In this document: piece by piece, positions 1-11,496 of the stretch
Layout of the letters: each line of letters starts with the position of its first letter
How positions within the stretch are numbered: the stretch's first letter is position 1
Made by a program: the position numbers and the translations under genes
NCBI GenBank assembly: GCA_948470475.1
Contig: OX419338.1
Coordinates: 12,748,247 to 12,812,246 of the forward strand
Reading direction: 5' to 3'
DNA: 64,000 nucleotides
Source: Galaxea fascicularis
Lineage: Eukaryota > Cnidaria > Anthozoa > Scleractinia > Euphylliidae
The notes under the pieces: model-generated
Database searches by the model: none
Told to the model about the DNA's origin: nothing
What the model saw: the letters and a program-made list of their open reading frames with translations, nothing else

Positions 1-311
1 GGGAAGGCCCGAATGCACTGGAACAAAAGGCTGTATCTACGCTTGGGAGAAGAATATGAACAAAAAAAAGTCATTTCAAAGCTAGAAAAAGGACTGAATT
101 TTGTCATGATGGTTGAAGTTTGGTTTTTCGACGATGATTTCTTTAAAAAACATAAAAGCAAAAAGGATCATTTTCGTCGATTCTCTTTGACATTAAAAAC
201 CGGTCATTTTCGTTCTAGTCCAAACTTGGTAAAAATCGCTACGTTTCTTGCGTTTATTGGATATCCAAATTTAAAATACATTCCATTTCGTGCTCACAAC
301 TGACAGTTAAG
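1..311. repeat. Dispersed repeat, inverted partner of 33374-33704
   Basis: This stretch is matched in reverse complement at 33374-33704 with many small differences. The match stops at the words ctgacagttaag near 311 and still continues at base 1, so the window edge cuts the unit. It contains a 96-codon open frame at 13-303, but the frame is not kept in the other copy and I do not call it a gene. Family unknown. Confidence 0.75.
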
Positions 312-330
312 AAGGCTCGGAAGGGTTTTT

Positions 331-700
331 AGGGAGTTTTAGCAACTAGGACGGCAACAGCAACGGCAACGGCAACGGCAACGAGCACGCCACAAAATAA
401 TAGGCTTAATGAGCCAAAACAATCGCTCTGCGCGTGGGTTTTTTTTTGTTGTTGTTGTTGTTGTTCTGCACATTTTTGTACATTTCTTTGCTGTCCTCTG
501 CAAAACAACAACGTGAAATAACCAAATTTTAGGATTTCTGAAAGACGTGAGCATGTGCATGGCGGTAAAGCTAGTTTTCTTTCTTTTTGCTTGCTTTAAC
601 GTCGTTCATAGTAATTTAGTTCCTGGACAATCCGCCATCATTTTCCAAGTTAAACAAATTTCAATAATCGCGAAAGCCTCACAGAACGGCACTGTTATGA
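331..700. mobile_element. CAACGG-rich MITE, decayed copy
   Basis: It opens with agggagttttagcaac followed by a run of the hexamer caacgg, then shares a body with copies at 47087-47844 and 36244-36603, including words such as aacaacaacgtgaaat, cgttcatag and aataatcgcgaaag. The left end is clear, the right terminal repeat is not. Several short frames across it are caused by the low-complexity runs. Confidence 0.6.
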
Positions 701-1333
701 AAGCATTGTGCGCACTAAATGCAGTGTCTCAATAACATTGATTTCTACAAAATGTGGGTTATATTCTGTTTTATGAATTCGAATATTAATGATAGCTAGT
801 CTGCGAAAGCTCGCCCCATGTAAGGTAATCCGGATACCGGAATCCAAGACATTTTTGCTTCTGGAATCCGGAATCCGGGCTTTGGAATCTGGAATCCAGT
901 TCTAGGAATCCGTAATCCTGCCAAGGATTGCAATCCGGAATCCAAGGTGCCTAAAATTCAATCCGAATCGGGTTGATTGGCCTGCCTATAAACGACAAGC
1001 GACTTTCAGGCGTGTTTTGCTTGCCAGTGTGGCGTCCATTTACGAGACGGAATTTCGTATTTCAATGGGCCTAATTCATTGTATCCGGAGATTATTATCA
1101 AGGGTGAACCTCTGAACTTTAAGAAGCGACCAAATAAGCAGACAGCAATCTTTTACGGAACGGAATGTAAACTTACTGACACCCTCCCGTATTCCCTTAG
1201 TATGCGTCCCACTGTCATTACAGTCTCATCAGAAGAGTCTGAATGGCAAGACATAACAACAGCCTGCTAAATAGTGAATGTCCATTCTGCACTAACGGGC
1301 AGAACCTGCTGTGCGGGTTGAGACCGTTCAATC

Positions 1334-1711
1334 GCCGGTTGGCTGAGTTGGTAGAGTACCGGACTACAGTGCGGGATGTCGTGGGTTCAAGCCCCGGCCG
1401 GACCAACACACAGGGTCTTTAAATAACTGAGGAGAAACTGCTTCCTTTGCAGTGACATCTGCAGATAGATGGTTAAGCTTTCTAGTCTTCTCGCATAAGG
1501 ACGATAAACCGGAGGTCCCGTCTCGCAATTCTTCGCAATTGATTCTGTGGGACGTTCAAGAACCATGCACTAGGGACGTAACGAACCCTGGCTGTGGCCA
1601 CCCTTAGTGTTGCTGGTCTTTGGCACATCTCCATCTAAACGAGCCCTGGTTAGCTCATGTGTGATCTGATGTGGATAAATAAAATTACTTACCTACTTAC
1701 TTACTTACTTA
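1334..1711 (+). mobile_element. tRNA-derived SINE with CTTA tail
   Basis: The head resembles a tRNA: an A box, tggctgagttgg, at 1340-1351 and a B box, ggttcaagccc, at 1384-1394, followed by ccggccggaccaacac. A non-tRNA body of about 280 bp follows and the copy ends in aataaaattacttac and several CTTA units. The tail resembles the LINE-like tail at 16930-17140, which suggests mobilisation by that LINE family. I recall this head and body as a widespread anthozoan SINE. It lies inside the 811-3832 element. Confidence 0.8.
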
Positions 1712-1852
1712 GCATAAAGGCAACGTTATAAGAAGCAAATAGAGAAGGGAGTTTGGCTAATCGGCTGGTAGTTGTTTTGAAGAACACAATGGCAAATTCT
1801 TAAGACAGGAAATAGCACCTCAGTGGCTGAACAAGACAAGTGATCCACTTCA

Positions 1853-2030
1853 GGTTCGGGACAAGGTGTATAGGATCTGGGATCTCAGCTCCAGAGTTAG
1901 GGATCTGGGATTACCAGCAACGGGATCATCAGGATCAGCAAATTTTAGTGGGACTGATCAGGGATCAGACTCTCCTACGTTTTGGGGGTCAGGGATCAGA
2001 ATTTGGGGTCAAAAATGGGATCACTGACGA
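1853..2030. repeat. GGGATC-word tract
   Basis: Variants of gggatc and gggatct recur roughly every 10-25 bp (for example ggatctgggatctc and gggatcagaatttgggg). The style is the same as the GGAATCC ends of the surrounding element, but the word differs. The open frame 1840-2070 is a by-product. Confidence 0.6.
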
Positions 2031-2824
2031 AAAAATAGACCTCTGTACGACTCTGACCTACTCCTGGTGATGTCTCTAACTTATATAGAAACTCTCGCAA
2101 ATGCATTACAACCCGAGTTACGCGGAATTTAGTGGCCAAGGTCCAAACATCACAAAAAAAAAAGAGGAAGACACCAGGCTCTGCACGTCTTGCTAATGGA
2201 GTCCTCAATGACGACAGTGTTGGAGAGAATCATAATGAAATTCCGCTTACAAGATTACAAGAAAAGAGCACATGATCATGAGGACACCGCACCACGTGTT
2301 TCTTGCTACGATGAACATTTGGCAACTTTTCTTAGAAAAGACAAAATAGGGCCATCAAAAGAAAAGAATTTGTCACTCCTGGACAATTAAAGGAAAATCT
2401 TACGAAAGTTTAACGGTAATTGAGGTGGCTGAACACAGTTTTCTTCAGATGAAACGTAAAGAAAGGAAAGACGAAAATCAATGTCCAGTTGTATCTAAGG
2501 AAAGCGGAATGTTCTTCGTGATCATGATAGTTCAGTGCAGTTACTTCGCGGCATGAAATTTGGGTGTTTTATTTCAGTTTTTTAGTTGTTTGAATGCTCC
2601 ACATTCCCATTCTCTCGTGCGAAACTTTTCCTCGAACCTCTTTTTTGTTTTAAAGTTTATCTGCGAAGCTGAGAATCTTTAGAACAAAAGAAAGGTGATG
2701 ATGATGCGCTATCACGTGTATAGGAACTTCCTTTGTTGGGTAGACGGTGCTTCTCTCGAACAATAATTTCTCTTTTACTTAGGTAAGATTTGAGTCGTGA
2801 GTACATCAATCTTTAAAAGATCCT

Positions 2825-3440
2825 GTTGAAGTTAGAAAGAAGTGCCGAGATAGGTCTGTAGTTGTTTGGGTCTGTTTCATCCCCATCTTTGTAAATAGGG
2901 ATAACTTTTGCAAGTTTTAATTTAGAGGGGTAACTCTCTACTTCGATTGAAGCATTAAATATATTGATTTCGCCAGAACAAGTGAGAGGACAGTGCTAAC
3001 GGACTTCAAAACCAGGGTTGGACAAGAATACAGACCATGAGCTTTGTTGTTTGGGATAGCCGAGGATTTCGAGTTCAACCTCACGTGGGGTCACGGGGGC
3101 AAAATAAAAAGAATTTGGATAACAAGTGTGATGGTAATAATCAGCAAAATGATTTGACGACAAGGGTAACTTAGTAGCTAATCTTCGACCAACAGAGGCA
3201 AAATAACTATTGAGAATGTTGGCCATTCGAGATGGATATTGCGTCAGACCAGTTTCAAGTATCAGATTCCTTGAGTTTGAAATGGATTTCCGATTCGTCC
3301 TTCTGCTTAGCAAATTATTAATACCTTCCCACGTCTTCTTCATACTGGATAGGTTAGACTCAAAGTAGCGGTGAAAGTAAGTAAAAGCTTTTTGCTTGAA
3401 CGAGTTAAGTCCAAAATATGATTCCTGTACATCTTGAATT
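2825..3440 (-). pseudogene. Broken LINE reverse-transcriptase fragment
   Basis: Read on the minus strand, 3343-2996 encodes a stretch typical of the region just before and into a non-LTR reverse transcriptase, with TWEGINNLL, NSYFASVG and the TPREVELEILGYPKQ block. A frame change near 3050 moves the reading to a second frame (NNKAHGLYSC), and a further frame gives the RT signature IPIYKDGDETDPNNYRPIS at about 2900-2840. In-frame stops and frame changes mark it as dead. CR1/jockey/L2-like by style; the clade is not certain. Confidence 0.8.
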
Positions 3441-3838
3441 TCTCATCATCATCTGATAGAAATAATTTGGTTTTTTTTTTTATTATTATTTTAATTGATC
3501 GCCTTAACCTCAAGGAACCTGAATATTGAAGAATACCCCTGCCTGTTCAGCCATGCTTCAAATATGTGGAATAAAAGGCACTGCCGGTTTAACCTTCTTG
3601 TTGTTATTATTTTTTGCACTGATGAAAGTGTGAATTTTAGTAGAAGAAAACACGAACACGTCTTTTTTTCTACAACGTCCTTTAATAGCGAAACGCGAGG
3701 ATAATCAGTAAAGAAGAAACTAAAATCTGGAATCCAGCCACTTTTGGAATCCGGAATGCAATACTGGAATCCGGAATCCACAGCGTGGAATTCAGAATCC
3801 AAGACTGTCTCGGATTACCTTACATGGGGCGAGAAAGC

Positions 3839-5203
3839 TATCAGACTATAATGTTGATTGTAGATGATGTACAGCAAAAATGTACACAAACATGTAGAGG
3901 ATGTTGCAGTTGATTTCCAAAGAATCCTTTTAACCTTCTGTCTTCCTAATCTCATAGTTTGGATAACTTCTTTGAAAGGAATTCTGGACGGTTCCCCGTG
4001 TAATTATCTATCGAGTATTGTTTACAAAGTTTTTTAGCAGTCGACCAGTCTAAACAAAATAGCTGACGACTCATTTGAACTGTGATTACTATTTACATAA
4101 CATATAACATGACATATTTCGGTAATCAGCGATAATTATTATTACATGGTAATGATTCGCTGTTGCCTCCACATTGAGTGTTGCTGCGAGCGGCGACATA
4201 CCATGCACATTCCGTTTGAGAACTTGAACGTTTGATCACTTATCCCGCGTACACGAGATGCCTTGAGGAAACCTCACCGAAACTGTCGCATTATAAAACA
4301 GAAATCCCATAAAGAAAAGTAACACAACTGTAAAAAAAAAACTGAGCAAACTGAGGGCCGCCGCTAAATGCCTTACACAGGGTACCCAGCTAGGCCACTC
4401 GAAGCCCAGCAGAAACATTGAGCTTTTTCGATTTATGAAGGATGTACGTGCAATAGTTAACAAGCACGTCCCCCTTGTTGTCCTTATATAAGATTTCGAT
4501 TTCCCCGAAAGGCAGCCCGGCTTACTTACCCCGTAAATGAGCTTAATTATCCTCCGAGGAGACTCAGTGATCAAGCAATAAGGCAGTTTTTTTCATACGA
4601 GGCTTATGTACTTATGTACGTCCAGATGTCAGCGGTTTTAATATCACACGTTATCAAAGCAGGTAGCAGGTTGGAATACAATAGAAATTCGCCCTAAAAA
4701 TCGACCTGAAAGCTGAAAAATACTCAGCTAACCTTTCATGTGATCCCTTCGAAACAAAATATGAACTATGTGAGAAGCAAATGTTGTAAAATATAAGAAA
4801 ACTCACCTCTATTCCAAACAACTTCGAAGAGATCGATGACATGAGGCAGCCGGGTTCTTCGTTTGTCATTGGAGACTACCGGCAAATATGGAGTTTTCCC
4901 GAGAGACTACAAGTCGGATATTTGTGTGTGCTGATTGGCTGTTCTATTCTATTGTTACTAACTAACCTTCGGAAATTTCAGACGATAGCAATGTGACTGC
5001 CGCCCAAGCGCAGTAATCGCAAAATGGCAAAACAATGACCCCCAGCCCGACGAGAATTTTTTGGTTGATCGCACTTAACGTGTATTCAAGTGCTGGTAAT
5101 ATCTACTACAGTATATGCGAGCACGGTTGCTAGGTTAGCGAGAGGTGAAAATTATTGTTGGTCAAAAACTGATATTGACTATCATGAGGAAACATTTGTC
5201 ATG
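3839..5203. other. No recognised element
   Basis: I see no repeat ends or protein family here beyond the hypothetical frame at 4236-4574. The base composition is ordinary AT-rich intergenic sequence. Confidence 0.4.
4236..4574 (-). CDS. Hypothetical ORF with one membrane segment
   Basis: A 112-codon frame whose second half holds a long hydrophobic stretch (LSLLSFFFTVVLLFFMGFLF, about residues 75-94) followed by a possible glycosylation site NATV. It could be an exon of a membrane protein on the minus strand or a chance frame; I recognise no family and see no convincing splice partners. Confidence 0.2.
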   Translation of the reverse strand: MITESPRRIIKLIYGVSKPGCLSGKSKSYIRTTRGTCLLTIARTSFINRKSSMFLLGFEWPSWVPCVRHLAAALSLLSFFFTVVLLFFMGFLFYNATVSVRFPQGISCTRDK

Positions 5204-5209
5204 TTTTGT

Positions 5210-5739
5210 GAGGGTCCCCCATCCTTTTTTCGTGAAACGTAATCGGGACTATATTTTTCTCGAGAAACGTGATTCGTGATTGCTCAAATCAACGCTATTT
5301 TTACCTGTGCGTGAAAGCGGTTTTCGAATTTAGCGTGACACGTTAATTAAGACTTGAATTAAACGTGATTGGTGAAGGACCTTGTTTTGCGTGAATTAAT
5401 TTAAAGTTATTTTTAGTTTTCTGGCTCGTACATGAGAGCACGGGATAACGGTAAAGGTGTATGACAGAGGACCGTTTGACAGGAAACCACGAAATACAAG
5501 CAAACAAACTGTGACATCAAGATTACAAGAAAAACGAGCTACCTTTGGAGGGTAAACAGTCTAAACAGGTTACTCGACGCGGAGCATTCATCCGTGAATC
5601 TACTTTTCAATTTAACGTGAAATGTGAATCACTCGATTTCATCGTGAACGTGAACTAATTTTGGGAATTATCCGTGACGCGTGAATAGTCTCAATATTTT
5701 TACGTGAATACATTTTGAAGCGTGTTCTAGGGGACCCTC
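5210..5739. mobile_element. TIR element with 6-bp TSD and CGTGAA words
   Basis: The ends are gagggtccccc (5210-5220) and its inverse aggggaccctc (5729-5739), flanked by the direct 6-bp duplication ttttgt (5204-5209, 5740-5745). The interior repeats the word cgtgaa/cgtga in many variants, concentrated at 5230-5400 and 5590-5725. There is no coding capacity. The design matches that of 811-3832 and 9483-10241. Confidence 0.75.
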
Positions 5740-6009
5740 TTTTGTAAATAACACGTAACAAATGTTGGGTAATGGAAAGGCTGCTGTAATGAATTGGGAA
5801 TGAAACGGTTACCTTAATAACAACATGTTGTCAGGCAGAGTTACTGTTCAAGAGGGACATATGTATTTCTGTTTTACTTTGGAAACTTAAGTGAATGGGT
5901 AAAGAAAAATGAAGACGATTTTATGCTAATGATTAAACTTGAAAAAGAAAAATGATTGAATGAAAAACAAAGAGCCTAGATAGTTTATGTCTAGACTAAG
6001 GAGACATTT

Positions 6010-6489
6010 GAAAACCCAACCGCAGGAAATTTTAAGCGGAACTTTTAATGATTGTTTATTGAAAGTTAAGTAATCAAAATTCAAACCGGCCGAAGTAATT
6101 ATTGACGAAGAATTGTTTTTCTTAAGTCCTTGGCACCCACGCTGGCCAAAACTGCTGAAAATGCATGAAGATTTCTGATTTGCATAAGCTGAAGTTCATT
6201 TGCTAAGGGAGATTGTGGTTTTGTTTCTGGCAGACGTAGTTTCTACTGTATTGCTAGTCTGACTGGACTATAGAGAAATATGAAAACCAAACCGCAGGAA
6301 ATTTTAAGCGGAGCCTTTAACGGTTGTTTGTTGTTTTTATTGGCGAAGAATTACTTTCCTTAAGTCCTTGGCACCCACGCTGGCCAAAACTACTGAAAAT
6401 GCATGAAGATTTGTGATTTGCATAAGCTGAAGTTTATTTTCTAAAGGCGATTAAGGCTTTCGTTTCTGGCAGACGAGCTTTCTGTTGTA
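6010..6489. repeat. Tandem duplication, two ~0.2 kb units
   Basis: Unit 1 (6010-6250) and unit 2 (6282-6489) share long blocks, for example ccgcaggaaattttaagcgg, cttggcacccacgctggcca and atgcatgaagattt. Unit 1 carries about 40 extra bases near 6060-6100. Neither encodes a long frame. The pair lies about 0.85 kb beyond the stop codon of the minus-strand receptor gene. Confidence 0.85.
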
Positions 6490-7339
6490 ATACAGATCTG
6501 TTCAAATATCATCTTGCCGCTCGATAACCAAAATTAACGAGTTGGCTAGCTGCGTGCTTGTACAAGGGAAGCTGATAGTTTCCTCGCAAATTCTCACATC
6601 ATCAAAGCTCAAAGAAAAACAGGAAAACTGAGCAATTTGCAACAGAACAATACCTGTCAGTGGGAAGGTTAATGGAAGGGTTAAGTTAAAACTGCATGAG
6701 GTGTTCTAGAAAGCCTGAATTTGCATTCATCACACCTCAACAAAACCTGAAAAACAACCTCAGAAAAACAGCTGCCTCAACTGAAAATGCTGACCGAATT
6801 ATTTTTATTTTGTCTCACAACCAAACATCAGATTCAGAATGTAACACAAACTGCAGCTCGGAAGAAACTTACTGTGATATAAATGCTAACGGTCGTTCGC
6901 ACCTCAGTTGAACGTGCGAACCGGGTAATTGTGTTTCTTGGTGTATTAAAGTTACATGTTGCAAAATCGCTGATGAATATTTTATGAAGTTTTGCCAAAA
7001 AGAATCGTTATTTATTTTATGCCTCTCCTGAGGACAGTCCTTTTTTGAGATGAGATAGGCAAATCATCAATTTACGTGACTTCAAAGTTTCTCATCAATC
7101 TCGACTATACTCTCCTAATCTATAAAGTAAGAATTTCTGCTAAAAGCCACCTATGATAAGCATTTCTAAACTAAAACTGTGCCCACTTCCAAAATAAAAA
7201 TGTTTCACCTCCCATATCACTTAGCTCTCTTCAATGGCCACTGAGTAGTTCTCAAGGTGGCCGCCGATTGTGGAAAGGTTCGACTACCCTACAGAGCCAT
7301 CTATGTCATTAAAGATCCATTCCACTGTTATTTCCACTG
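6490..7339. other. Downstream flank of the receptor gene
   Basis: There is no gene or recognisable repeat. The 71-codon plus frame at 6696-6911 has no family features. Part of this stretch is presumably the 3' UTR of the minus-strand receptor gene. Confidence 0.35.
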
Positions 7340-8407
7340 TTATTTTCCATCAACTTTCTTTTCGTTTCCACCATCCGCTATTGGCCCATTGGTCATAACA
7401 TTTTGATCAAGGTTTCTGAACGTCACCTGGTTATGCCCGCTCAAAGTGTTGAGGTTATTCGTCTGTTCTATATTATTGCTTAATCCTTCATTGTCACCAG
7501 TATAGGTGCAAATAACTCGAAAACCCACCCTTTCTTTTATGTTCCTATCGAATGCACAGTAAATTATAGGATTAACAGCTTCGTTTATAAAGGTGCCAAA
7601 CATAGAAATTTCATGTAAGAGATGACCTCGATGAATGCGATCTGTCCCCGACACAATCCGAACGAAGCTCAAAACAAAGGTGGGAATCCAACACACAGTA
7701 AATACTATGGCAACCAGGCCAGAGGTTCGTGTTACTCGCTTCTTGTTTTTCAGAACGGCAGAATTTGGAACGACGCTATCTGCGATGTTCACCGAAGAGC
7801 TTCTTCCCCACATTATAAAAACCACATTAAAATAACACCAACACAAGACCAGGAATGGCCCAAAGAGGACAACGACAAACTCGACGGCTTCGTACACCTT
7901 ATCAAGCCATTTTATCGGAATTGCAATTGGTGTGCAGATGATTTTGGAACCTTTATCTAACAAGTCGAACATATATAAATAAGGAGATGAAAATAAGGCG
8001 GGGACAATCCATGACAGGATAAGCAGTTTTCTTACAATTCTTGCTTCCATCCTTGGTAGGTAAGGACGAGCCAGGCTGCGATATCGATCGAACGCGATCA
8101 GGGAATGAGTGAAGACGGCAGTACCGGAAACAGCAATTTCTATAAACTCGATTATTTTGCACGCCGTCCCTCCAAATATCCATTCACTGAGAAGCTCGTT
8201 AACAAATTCGAATGGCATCGTTAAAAGACCAACAATCAAATCGGAGAGCACAAGGTTCAAAATGTACTGATACGTTGGGCGATTTTTTAGAAGTTGTCTT
8301 CGGAACTTCAAGAGGACAGCGGCTACTAATGAGTTTCCCACAATTGTCACTACAAATATTAACGCAAGCGAAGAAGCTTTGGAAATTTCCGGGGCTGTAA
8401 ATGCCAT
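7340..8407 (-). CDS. Class A (rhodopsin-like) GPCR, intronless
   Basis: A 355-residue seven-membrane receptor of the plasma membrane. I see a very short N-terminus, TM1 with GN (residues 24-25), Asp56 at the 2.50 position, Cys83 (3.25) and Cys158 for the usual extracellular disulfide, DRY at 107-109, CWIP at 239-242 in TM6, and NPIIY at 279-283, followed by a polar tail of about 65 residues. I chose the second ATG because the protein then aligns without gaps, through TM5, with the paralogue at 25097-26116; the first ATG at 8446 would add 13 residues. Position 3.32 is Glu90, not the Asp of amine receptors, so an amine ligand is not supported. Ligand unknown; probably a cnidarian orphan or peptide-type receptor. 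Confidence 0.93.
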   Translation of the reverse strand: MAFTAPEISKASSLALIFVVTIVGNSLVAAVLLKFRRQLLKNRPTYQYILNLVLSDLIVGLLTMPFEFVNELLSEWIFGGTACKIIEFIEIAVSGTAVFTHSLIAFDRYRSLARPYLPRMEARIVRKLLILSWIVPALFSSPYLYMFDLLDKGSKIICTPIAIPIKWLDKVYEAVEFVVVLFGPFLVLCWCYFNVVFIMWGRSSSVNIADSVVPNSAVLKNKKRVTRTSGLVAIVFTVCWIPTFVLSFVRIVSGTDRIHRGHLLHEISMFGTFINEAVNPIIYCAFDRNIKERVGFRVICTYTGDNEGLSNNIEQTNNLNTLSGHNQVTFRNLDQNVMTNGPIADGGNEKKVDGK

Positions 8408-8446
8408 TATGACTTTCGATAACAAGGCAAAGACCGTTGAGCACAC

Positions 8447-9050
8447 GGCGAGAGATCCGTCGGTAATGAATACATTGCACTGGGTTTGAAGGCCGTCAAG
8501 CTGCTAGACACCAACCAAAAAACATCTGCCTGAAGTAGATCGCTTGACAGTTTACGTCAAAGCATGTAGACAATGCGCACAAGTAATTATCTTTGAGGAT
8601 CGTATAATTAGCAGCAATAAACTAGGTGAAATGACAGTAAACATTCATTTTTATTAACGCAAGGACTTTCATTCCCCCCGAACAAGAACTCAAATTCGAA
8701 AAACCAAATAGAAGGTTTCGTGGCAGGTGGCCTAAAACCTAAAAACAACACATTCATAATACCAAAACAGATGGAAAAAAACTTAGCTAGAGTTCTGTTT
8801 TCTTAACCAAACAAAGGAAACGGGCATCCTAAAAATATCCGTCAGGCTTAGAAAATTTTACTGTTTTTCTAATAACACTGACAAACGACCGGAGGCAAAA
8901 CAGAAATGCAGCATGGCGCTGGACTCTAAATATACGCAATTCAAACTTCTATTGGACGTCCACGAGATAAGAACTTCAGAGTCGTAAGTTTCTCAAAGAT
9001 GGTAAAAGGGGCCCACTAGGTTTAGGTTTAGACTATGGATCCCGCATATA
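8447..9050. other. Upstream flank of the receptor gene
   Basis: The presumed promoter and 5' region of the minus-strand receptor gene. No clear TATA box or repeat boundary was seen. Confidence 0.3.
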
Positions 9051-9310
9051 AGGGACCGTTCATTTTTTATGGGACATGGGGGCTGGTAGGATTACGGTGA
9101 GGAGAGGAGGGGTGCCCAAACCAATGGAAGAAAAAGGGGGCCGAGCGAAATTATGAGATTAAATTTAAAATAATATTTTTGAGGGGTCGTTATGTGACTA
9201 GAACTAGTAAGCTGAGGTGGTCATACAAATTGCAAATGCCACTTCTCAAATCTCACCTGCTCCCCTGTTCCCCTCCCCTCCCCCCACCTACCCCATAAAA
9301 AATGAACGGT
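9051..9310. mobile_element. GGGACCGTTCATTTTTTATGG MITE, copy 1
   Basis: It begins agggaccgttcatttttt and ends in the inverse, ataaaaaatgaacggt. The middle holds a G-rich half and a C-rich half (gggggccgag and cccctccccccacc). A related copy in the same orientation is at 10353-10673, and the two bracket the 9483-10241 element. No coding capacity. Confidence 0.75.
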
Positions 9311-9482
9311 TAGACATGACAATTGATCCATTGTTCGCGGGTGATACCTATTTCTTTCTAATAGCCTCGAGTTGTTAAAGAACCCTGTAGAGTCCGTTAC
9401 ATTCATTTTCCTCGAGATTAAAACTTTCATGTTTTTCTTTTTCTAACAATTCTAAGAGTAAATAGCGCACTTCGAACAAATT

Positions 9483-10241
9483 CAGGGTGTCAAGTGACAA
9501 ATGACATTTAGAAAAAAAGGAAAATAGGAATCACAGTGGCCAAAAAATAGAAGATAAATAGGAATTCTCACCCCAAAATAGGAAAAAAATAGGAGGATTT
9601 CTTTGAGTTCTATCCTCTTAACACTCCCAACAGTAACTCTGTTCCACAACCCAACGCTTAAATATTTAACAGGCACCATGGCATACATCCACAATTCATT
9701 GCCGTATAAACAAAAACAAGTGTTACCACCTGTGCTACCGAGCACAACTCATCCTACAACAATTACCAGATTGCAAATTTCATTAGATACTTCACAAGAT
9801 GATGATTTATTAGTCCTTTAAAACTGTGCGAATGATAAGTAACAATAATTTTTTTGACAAACCGAAACAATATCAAAGTTCACTGTCACCAAATGTATGT
9901 CTTCCTTACAACAAAAGCCAACCACGGCTTTTGAACATCACAAATCAAAAGCACTGAGAAAGTCTGGGCACGGGTTTCAGAAGAAATCACTCTAAAGGCT
10001 TCAAACTGGTCTTTTTTTTTTTTTTTTTTGACATGAAGTTTCAGTTTTTTTGTAGAAGTTATTTTTTTGTAGAAGTTATCAATTTTACTGGCAATTTTAT
10101 TTCAAATATTTCAAAATGTTTCTGTATACTAGTAAGACCCTAAAAAAATAGGAAAAACTAGGAATTTCATGAAAAAATAGGAGAAAATAGGAGGCAGGCC
10201 ACAAAATAGGAAATAGAAAAAAATAGGAACTTGACACCCTG
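9483..10241. mobile_element. TIR element with 6-bp TSD and AATAGGAAA words
   Basis: The ends are cagggtgtcaagt and its inverse acttgacaccctg, flanked by the direct duplication caaatt (9477-9482 and 10242-10247). The word aataggaaa and variants recur about ten times within the outer 120 bp at each end (9520-9605, 10140-10235). The CAGGG start resembles hAT elements, but the exact duplication is 6 bp, not 8. The internal 72-codon frame at 9603-9821 has no recognisable domain. Confidence 0.75.
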
Positions 10242-10352
10242 CAAATTTGTTCATCTGTGTTGAGTGAAAATTTATTACGAACAAAAACCTTTTCATTTTT
10301 TCTAGTCCAAGTTTAAATGACTCATAGGCCAGTACCTAAAGGGCGGTGTGTT

Positions 10353-10673
10353 AGGGACCATTCATTTTTTTATGGGATATAGGGGGGAACGCGGGATTTG
10401 GGGGGACGTCAAAAAATGCCTTTTGAAGGGGGCTACCCATAAAAATGAAAGAAAACGGAGAGGGGCCAGCAAGATTCAGAGATAAAATTTAACTGAAATA
10501 GCCGGTGTAGCTTATTTTGGAAGGAGAGCGTATTACCTCTTTTTGAGTGGGCTTTATGTGGCTAAAACTGGTAAGCTGGTGCAGGGGGGGGGTCATACAA
10601 TTTGTAAATGACACTCCCCAAATCCCACCAACCCCTCCCTTCCCCAACACACAATAAAAAATGAACGGTCCCT
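10353..10673. mobile_element. GGGACCGTTCATTTTTTATGG MITE, copy 2
   Basis: Same family and orientation as 9051-9310: it begins agggaccattcatttttt, ends aaaaaatgaacggtccct, and shares words such as tggtcatacaa. It is about 60 bp longer and diverged, so the two copies are independent insertions or an old duplication. Confidence 0.75.
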
Positions 10674-11070
10674 TTGGTGTGAGTGTTCCAGTGTCATAAT
10701 AAGAGTGGCTAGAAGTACTCAACTAAAAGGAAAATAATTTATTTGAGAGTGAGAATGTCGATGCCATTGAACTAAGTTCATCTTGAGACTGTTGAGATAG
10801 ACAAATAACTCATTTCATAAATGATATTTTCTCAGAATTTTAACCTGTTGACTGCTGCGCGCACTTGTTTTGCGTGTTTGCATAAATCCAGTAGTGGATA
10901 AGGAGAAAATATTAGGAGAAACAGTTCTAATGCAACTGAACAGTTATAGGCTCTCATCAGGTAACGGCAAGAAAACCACCTCGACGGCAAAATTTGGTAA
11001 ACAAGCAGTCGAATCACTTCCCTGTCACATCGTAACCACATATGCAAATTAGTCGAATTCAACAAACTTA

Positions 11071-11480
11071 GATCCCGTTTATATGGAGAAAAGTTGTCCC
11101 AGGTAGAAGGGTCACCCACCTACCCAAGCTACCCTGGGCGAGCCAACTTTTCCTAAATTTGCTCACAAACCTTGGCGAACCGTTTACAGTGAGAAACAAA
11201 AAGTTGGCTCCGGTAGAAGGGTGACACACCTAGCGGGTCACCCTCTTTCGATGGTAGGGTCACCCTCCTAGCCGAGCCAACTTTTCTCCATATAAACACT
11301 TTGGCTCGCCTAGCCAGATCAACTTGGTCAAGGCGAGATAACCAGAGCATGCGTGAGCGCTGTTGGCTCGGCCAAAGGGGTCACCTTTTTTTCTCATATA
11401 AACGTCTGCTAATTAAAGTTGACTCGGCTGGGAGGGTGACCCTCTTACCCTGGACATTTTTTCTCCATATAAACGGGGCC
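11071..11480. mobile_element. Harbinger-like MITE, TTA target duplication
   Basis: The left end gatcccgtttatatggagaa and the right end ttctccatataaacggggcc form terminal inverted repeats, flanked on both sides by tta (11068-11070, 11481-11483). The interior repeats gagccaactttt and gggtcaccct blocks in both directions. A 3-bp TWA duplication is the hallmark of PIF/Harbinger elements. Non-coding. Confidence 0.75.
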
Positions 11481-11496
11481 TTACCGTTGAACAACT

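Larger units (their letters stand above)
811..3832. mobile_element. TIR element with 6-bp TSD and GGAATCC-word ends
   Basis: The left end starts tcgccccatgtaaggtaatc and the right end is its reverse complement at 3813-3832. Both sides are flanked by the direct 6-bp duplication gaaagc (805-810 and 3833-3838). Inside each end the word ggaatcc and its variants recurs many times (about 830-950 and 3727-3805). The 3 kb interior holds a SINE, a GGGATC tract and a broken LINE rather than a recognisable transposase, so it is non-autonomous or has collected insertions. Superfamily not assigned. Confidence 0.75.

Noticed and set aside
1334..1406. Functional tRNA gene
   Set aside because: A and B boxes are present, but the acceptor stem does not pair cleanly and a SINE body and tail follow directly.
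7622..7960. Plus-strand frame of 112 codons
   Set aside because: Shadow of the minus-strand receptor gene.
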